A stretch of 20,168 nucleotides of DNA from Chara braunii (taxonomy: Eukaryota; Streptophyta; Charophyceae; Charales; Characeae), in the NCBI GenBank assembly GCA_003427395.1, contig BFEA01001202.1:20948-41115 (forward strand), in the 5' to 3' direction. The translations under genes were made by a program, and so were the position numbers. Numbering within the stretch: position 1 is the first letter of the stretch; each line of letters begins with the position of its first letter. This document shows, one piece after another, positions 16,762 to 20,168 of the stretch. The notes below the pieces were generated by a model. That model was not told the origin of the DNA. It ran no database searches and saw only the letters and a list, made by a program, of their open reading frames with translations.

Positions 16762-17364
16762 CTATCGTCTATTGTAAACAGTCCAGTTTTTTAAAACAGT
16801 GGTTTCATTTCGTTCATGATGTGCGGGATCTCTGTATTGTACATGCGCTTCTATGCTCTCATACTCCCGCAAGAGCAGATGTCGGACATACATGATTGTA
16901 GTGTCAACGAGGCCATCAAGTAATACTTTCAACGCTGGTTGTTCTGTAATTGCTCTCCGAAATTCAGCTACACGACGCACATCAGCATTAGATGTGCTTG
17001 CACGTGCCGAGTAATCNTTATGAACAAGGAATGACGTCGCATCAGATGTTGAAGTGTGAGTGTCATGGTCGTCAACTGTACGACATGCAACATCCAATTC
17101 ATATGCCTGTCGTTGCCGCTGAACGGCAGGGGAGGTGCTCTCGCAAGTAGCGACATCGATTTCCAATTCTCTCTTTCTTTTACGAGCAGGCGTGTTGGAA
17201 ATGAAGACGTCGTCGCGAATTACATGTTCGGAATCTGGAGAGCACATAGCGAGGTTGTGCATTTCCGCATGACAATTCTCATCCAGTAATGCGTTAGACG
17301 CCACGCAGTCCATACTTGTCAGCGCTGGATATTCAGCTCTCCGATACGAAGTGCCGCAAGGCAT
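16762..17364 (-). CDS. Hypothetical 200-residue protein with nuclear-localisation-like motif
   Basis: The longest ORF of the AT-richer island, ATG to TAG on the minus strand. I recognise no family. Residues 61-66 are RKRKRE, a basic motif typical of nuclear import. Residues 66-110 show a weak internal repeat (ELEIDVATCES and YELDVACRTVD), then a Thr/Ser/Asp-rich stretch. Residues 125-175 look helical and amphipathic (FRRAITEQPALKVLLDGLVD, then MYVRHLLLREYESIEAHV). There is no signal peptide or membrane span. One residue is ambiguous because of an N at 17017. It could be a real intronless gene, a viral or transposon accessory protein, or a chance ORF; length and mixed domain-like character favour the first two. 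Confidence 0.45.
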   Translation of the reverse strand: MPCGTSYRRAEYPALTSMDCVASNALLDENCHAEMHNLAMCSPDSEHVIRDDVFISNTPARKRKRELEIDVATCESTSPAVQRQRQAYELDVACRTVDDHDTHTSTSDATSFLVHXDYSARASTSNADVRRVAEFRRAITEQPALKVLLDGLVDTTIMYVRHLLLREYESIEAHVQYRDPAHHERNETTVLKNWTVYNRR

Positions 17365-17540
17365 AATGAGTCTGCGAGGACAAATAAGCTCGTTAATGCA
17401 CTGAAGGCGAGAACTCGCGACGTATATGACGAAGAGTTAATAATCATTCAACGCATGTGTCAGGCACGGAATACGGATTACTCAATCAATGCGCTGTTGT
17501 GAAAAACGAAGAGACCTAAAAAGAAAACAAAATTCAATAT

Positions 17541-17830
17541 AATATGGAAATCCACGTATGACGACACACATGCCAATAACATCGGTTGAGAAATATGAAC
17601 GGATTGTTTTTATTTAGCTAGTACATCACACATCTTTTTAACATGATGACCATTCAGAAAGCCTTGCCACGATAGTGTTCTGCAACAAATTTTATATTCA
17701 TGAAAATATGGCAAACGAGGTATGACAACACGCATAATGTGAACGGATTGTTTTCATTTAGCCAGTAGACCATACATCTTCATGATGACCAATCAGAAAG
17801 CCTTCCATATCAACTCTAACAAGTCGGCAG
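17541..17830 (+). repeat. Degenerate tandem duplication of about 150 bp
   Basis: GAACGGATTGTTTT at 17597 and 17741, followed in both by a TTTAGC.AGTA stretch and by CATGATGACCA.TCAGAAAGCC. The 5' parts (TATGACGACACACAT and TATGACAACACGCAT) also match, with about 19 extra bases in copy one. A further faint start (CATATGGTCAACGAATAATGAC) lies near 17848. Confidence 0.75.
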
Positions 17831-17980
17831 TTCGAAGTGTGGAGCAGCATATGGTCAACGAATAATGACATTGTGTTTTATTAATATATGGAAACAATTG
17901 TCTTCCATAGGACAACAACCTTCGACAACACACTGCTGTCGGGGAAGCTGGAAGTTGTCGTATCCCTTACAATAATACTT

Positions 17981-18517
17981 GACAGGGCGAGGCAGTCTCT
18001 AGTATTCTGGACTGGTAACGAACTCGCACACATATGAGCCACCAGTAGCCGCGATCGTGTCGAACACGTCCGACCATGATAGCGAGAGGCATTGTCTGGT
18101 ATGCAGAACAGGCAACAATAACGATGGAACGCCCTGTGAGAACCACCAATTTGTGCCAAACAGTCGCCTTGCCGAAGTCCTGACCACCAAATGCACTGTT
18201 ATAGAGGACACAGAGCAGAAAGAGCACAGGGCACACACCAATTCTTCAGATGGTCGAAAAGGCCATTAGTAGAGGTCGTACCACTACGGACATATGTCTG
18301 GTTAAGCAATTGACAACGTGAGTTAGTCTTCACTGGTATCCCGAAGAGCTCGAGGCATCTTCACTATTAGTAGACGCCTGACCACTGCGCACATTATGTC
18401 CGGTCAGGCCGAGACAGTCTCTAGTACTCTGGAATGCTAACGAACTCGGACACATACGGGCCAGCAGTAGCGATTGTGTCGAACACGTCCGACCACGATA
18501 GCTTGAGGCAGTCGTTG
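17981..18517 (+). repeat. Dispersed repeat pair, 422-base spacing
   Basis: A block of about 115 bases beginning GACAGGGCGAGGCAGTCTCT at 17981 recurs at 18403 with substitutions, including GTGTCGAACACGTCCGACCA. Shortened copies of its start (GAGGCAGTCCCTATT) are near 18616 and 18779. The interval holds an early copy of the GAGAACCA unit (18138). Confidence 0.75.
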
Positions 18518-18540
18518 TTATCGTGTTATCGTGTTATCGT
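18517..18540 (+). repeat. Three perfect 8-bp GTTATCGT repeats
   Basis: GTTATCGT occurs three times head to tail. It is followed by GTTGAACACGA, which completes the inverted repeat TCGTGTT-G-AACACGA. The phrase ATCGTGTTG recurs in the right-hand satellites (for example near 19698 and 19850). Confidence 0.9.
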
Positions 18541-18694
18541 GTTGAACACGATGACGACGGAACGCCCAGTGAGACAACACTGGAGACTACCCACGCAACT
18601 TGGACTTGACAGGGCGAGGCAGTCCCTATTTTGGACCGGTAATGAACTCGGACACGAGTTATGCAGACGGTGGAAACAGGCGCCAACAACGTTT

Positions 18695-19640
18695 GAGAAC
18701 CATCGGTTTGTGCCAAACAGTCGGCAGTCCGAAGTCCGGACCGCGAAATGCACTATTGTAGAGGACATTTGATAGGGTGAGGCAGTCCCTATTCTGGACC
18801 GGTCGTAATAGGCGCCAACAACATTTGAGAACCATCGTTTTGTGCCAAATAGTCGGCAGTCCGAAGTCCGGACCACCAAATGCAGTATTATGGAGGACAA
18901 TAGAAAGAGCACAGGAAAGGCTGACACAGGCGCCTACCCACACTTTCGTTAGAAATAGCACAGGAAAGGCAGTGTCACAGGGTAGACATCAGTTGTCGAG
19001 GCAGCCGAGACAGGCGCCTTGTGATGCCTTGCAAGACATCACATGAGACAACCCACGCTTTCGTAGATGTTCGGTTTGAGAACCATCAGTTTTTTCCAAA
19101 CAGTCGGCAGCCCAAAGTCCGGACCCGCAAATGCACTATCATAGAGGACAGTACAAAGAGCACAGGAAAGGCAGTATCACAGGATAGACATCAGTTGTCC
19201 GGACGGCCGAAACAGGCGCCTTGCGACGCCTTGCAAGACAGCACATGAGACTACCCACGCTTGCGTAGTTGTTCGGTTTGAGAACCATCAGTTTGTGCCA
19301 AACAGTCGGCATTCCAAAGTCCGGACCACCAAATGCACTGTCATAGAGGACAGTAGAAAGAGCACAGGAAAGGCAGTACCACAGGAGAGACATCAGTTGT
19401 CCAGACGGCCGAAATAGGCGCCTTGTGACTCTTTGCAAGACAACACATGAGACTACCCACGCTTTCATAGATGTTCTCTTTGAGAACCATCAGTTTGTGC
19501 CAAACAGTCGGCAGTCCAGAGTCCGGGACCACCAAATGCACTATTATAGAGGTCAGTAGAAAGAGCACAGGACAGTCACCATCACAGGACACACATCAGT
19601 TGTCCAGACGGCCGAAACGGCGCGATGTACTCCAACACGA
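18695..19640 (+). repeat. 202-bp satellite array with partial copies
   Basis: The landmark GAGAACCATC starts units at 19078, 19280 and 19482, exactly 202 bases apart. Earlier related but shortened copies start at 18695 and 18827. Each unit contains TGTGCCAAACAGTCGGCA or a close variant, a GTCCGGACC palindrome, ACCAAATGCACT, AAGAGCACAGGA, GACATCAGTTGTC and GAGACTACCCACGCTT. Because 202 is not a multiple of three, ORFs here shift phase between units and are not taken as genes. Confidence 0.9.
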
Positions 19641-19641
19641 C

Positions 19642-19900
19642 GAGGAAGGAAAGCCTTGTGTGTGCGTGTTGAGAACCTTCCGTCAGGTGTGGTTATCGTG
19701 TTGGATCCGATGACCAGGATACGGCAGACACAGTATCACAGGATAGACATCGGTTGTCCAAACGGCCGAAACGGTGCGATCGAGTCGAACACGACGAGGA
19801 AGGAAAGCCTCGTGCGCGCGTGTTGAGAACCTTCCGTTATGTGTGGGTATCGTGTTGGATCCGATGACCAGGGTACGACAGACACCACGGTACAACAAAA
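19642..19900 (+). repeat. 154-bp repeat pair, hybrid with the 202-bp family
   Basis: GAGGAAGGAAAGCC begins copies at 19642 and 19796. Each copy holds GTTGAGAACCTTCCGT and GTGTTGGATCCGATGACCA. The first copy also carries part of the 202-bp unit (CACAGGATAGACATC, 19738-19752), showing that the two families recombined. Confidence 0.85.
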
Positions 19901-19914
19901 GCAGCAAAAGTTAT

Positions 19915-20168
19915 TCATGACCAAGGCACAGTGAAAGCACTCCACGCGGTGTGGTTGTCGTGTTGGATCAGGTTTGGTTGTCGTGTTGGATCCGATGACC
20001 AACGTAGGTTACCTTGATATGGGCACAACAAAAGCACTCCACGGGGTTTGGTTGTCGTGTTGGATCCGATGACCAGCTTTGGTTACCTTGACCCAGGCAC
20101 AACAAAAGCACTCCACGGGGTTTGGTTGTCGTGTTGGATCCGATGACCAGCTTTGGTTACCTTGACCC
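19915..20168 (+). repeat. 74-bp satellite array running off the window
   Basis: GCACTCCACG begins units at 19938, 20034 and 20108. The last spacing is 74; the first is 96 because a 22-base piece containing TTGTCGTGTTGGATC is duplicated. The final two units are identical over the visible 73 bases, which implies recent homogenisation. The array probably continues to the right. Confidence 0.9.

Larger units (their letters stand above)
16061..17880. other. AT-richer island of unknown origin
   Basis: Visibly richer in A/T than either flank, with short palindromes and no similarity I can recognise to the retroelements around it. It holds two candidate ORFs and a degenerate duplication. It may be ordinary intergenic or intron DNA, or a transferred segment. 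Confidence 0.4.

Noticed and set aside
18526-19592. Several minus-strand ORFs of 80-130 codons with recurring peptides such as GLPTVWHKLMVLK
   Set aside because: They are translations of the satellite. The 202-bp period is not a multiple of three, so the peptide falls in different frames, and no domain is present.
19938-20168. Regular repeats that might suggest CRISPR
   Set aside because: Units are contiguous 74-bp tandem copies without unique spacers, in a eukaryotic context.

Overview
This window looks like repeat-rich nuclear DNA of a flagellated photosynthetic eukaryote or a relative. A charophyte-type streptophyte alga such as Chara is my best guess, at low confidence: it rests on a general impression of the retroelement family and on a dynein exon, which argues against flowering plants because they lack axonemes. 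No bacterial operon, rRNA gene, convincing tRNA gene or CRISPR array is visible. Most of the window is degenerate mobile DNA and tandem repeats.

Bases 1-12852 hold three plus-strand Ty3/gypsy chromovirus-like remnants. Element A (1-6569) enters from the left. It has a gag open from base 1, a -1 frameshift signal (GGGAAAC) just before the gag stop, a pol with protease, reverse transcriptase (RT), RNase H and integrase modules broken by two nonsense codons and two one-base indels, a polypurine tract and a 1.36-kb LTR (LTR1). LTR1 lacks its last few bases and is fused at a TCG overlap to element B (about 6567-11261). B has no gag and no protease active site. It keeps RT and a heavily damaged integrase, then a polypurine tract and its own 1.35-kb LTR (LTR2). 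LTR2 ends in TAACA, and directly after it the integrase and chromodomain of a different, older chromovirus, element C, begin (11262-12852). C has its own polypurine tract and a probable 0.54-kb LTR.

Bases 12853-14660 look like host intron DNA around one clean, phase-0 exon (13841-14059). It encodes 73 residues of a dynein heavy chain linker domain. All three gypsy remnants lie just upstream in the same orientation, probably in an intron of that gene.

Bases 14661-16060 hold two copies of an unrelated LTR in head-to-head inverted orientation. The right copy has a TATA box, 31-bp palindrome-centred repeats, a foldback and an initiator-Met-type primer-binding site, but almost no internal domain follows.

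Bases 16061-17880 are visibly AT-richer. They hold a 200-codon minus-strand ORF with a basic nuclear-localisation-like motif, a 61-codon plus-strand ORF and a degenerate 150-bp duplication. Bases 17981-20168 are a mosaic of satellite families (about 420-bp spacing, 202 bp, 154 bp and 74 bp) running off the right end. Scattered single N bases, densest at 5744-6876, warn that this part of the assembly may be a repeat collapse.
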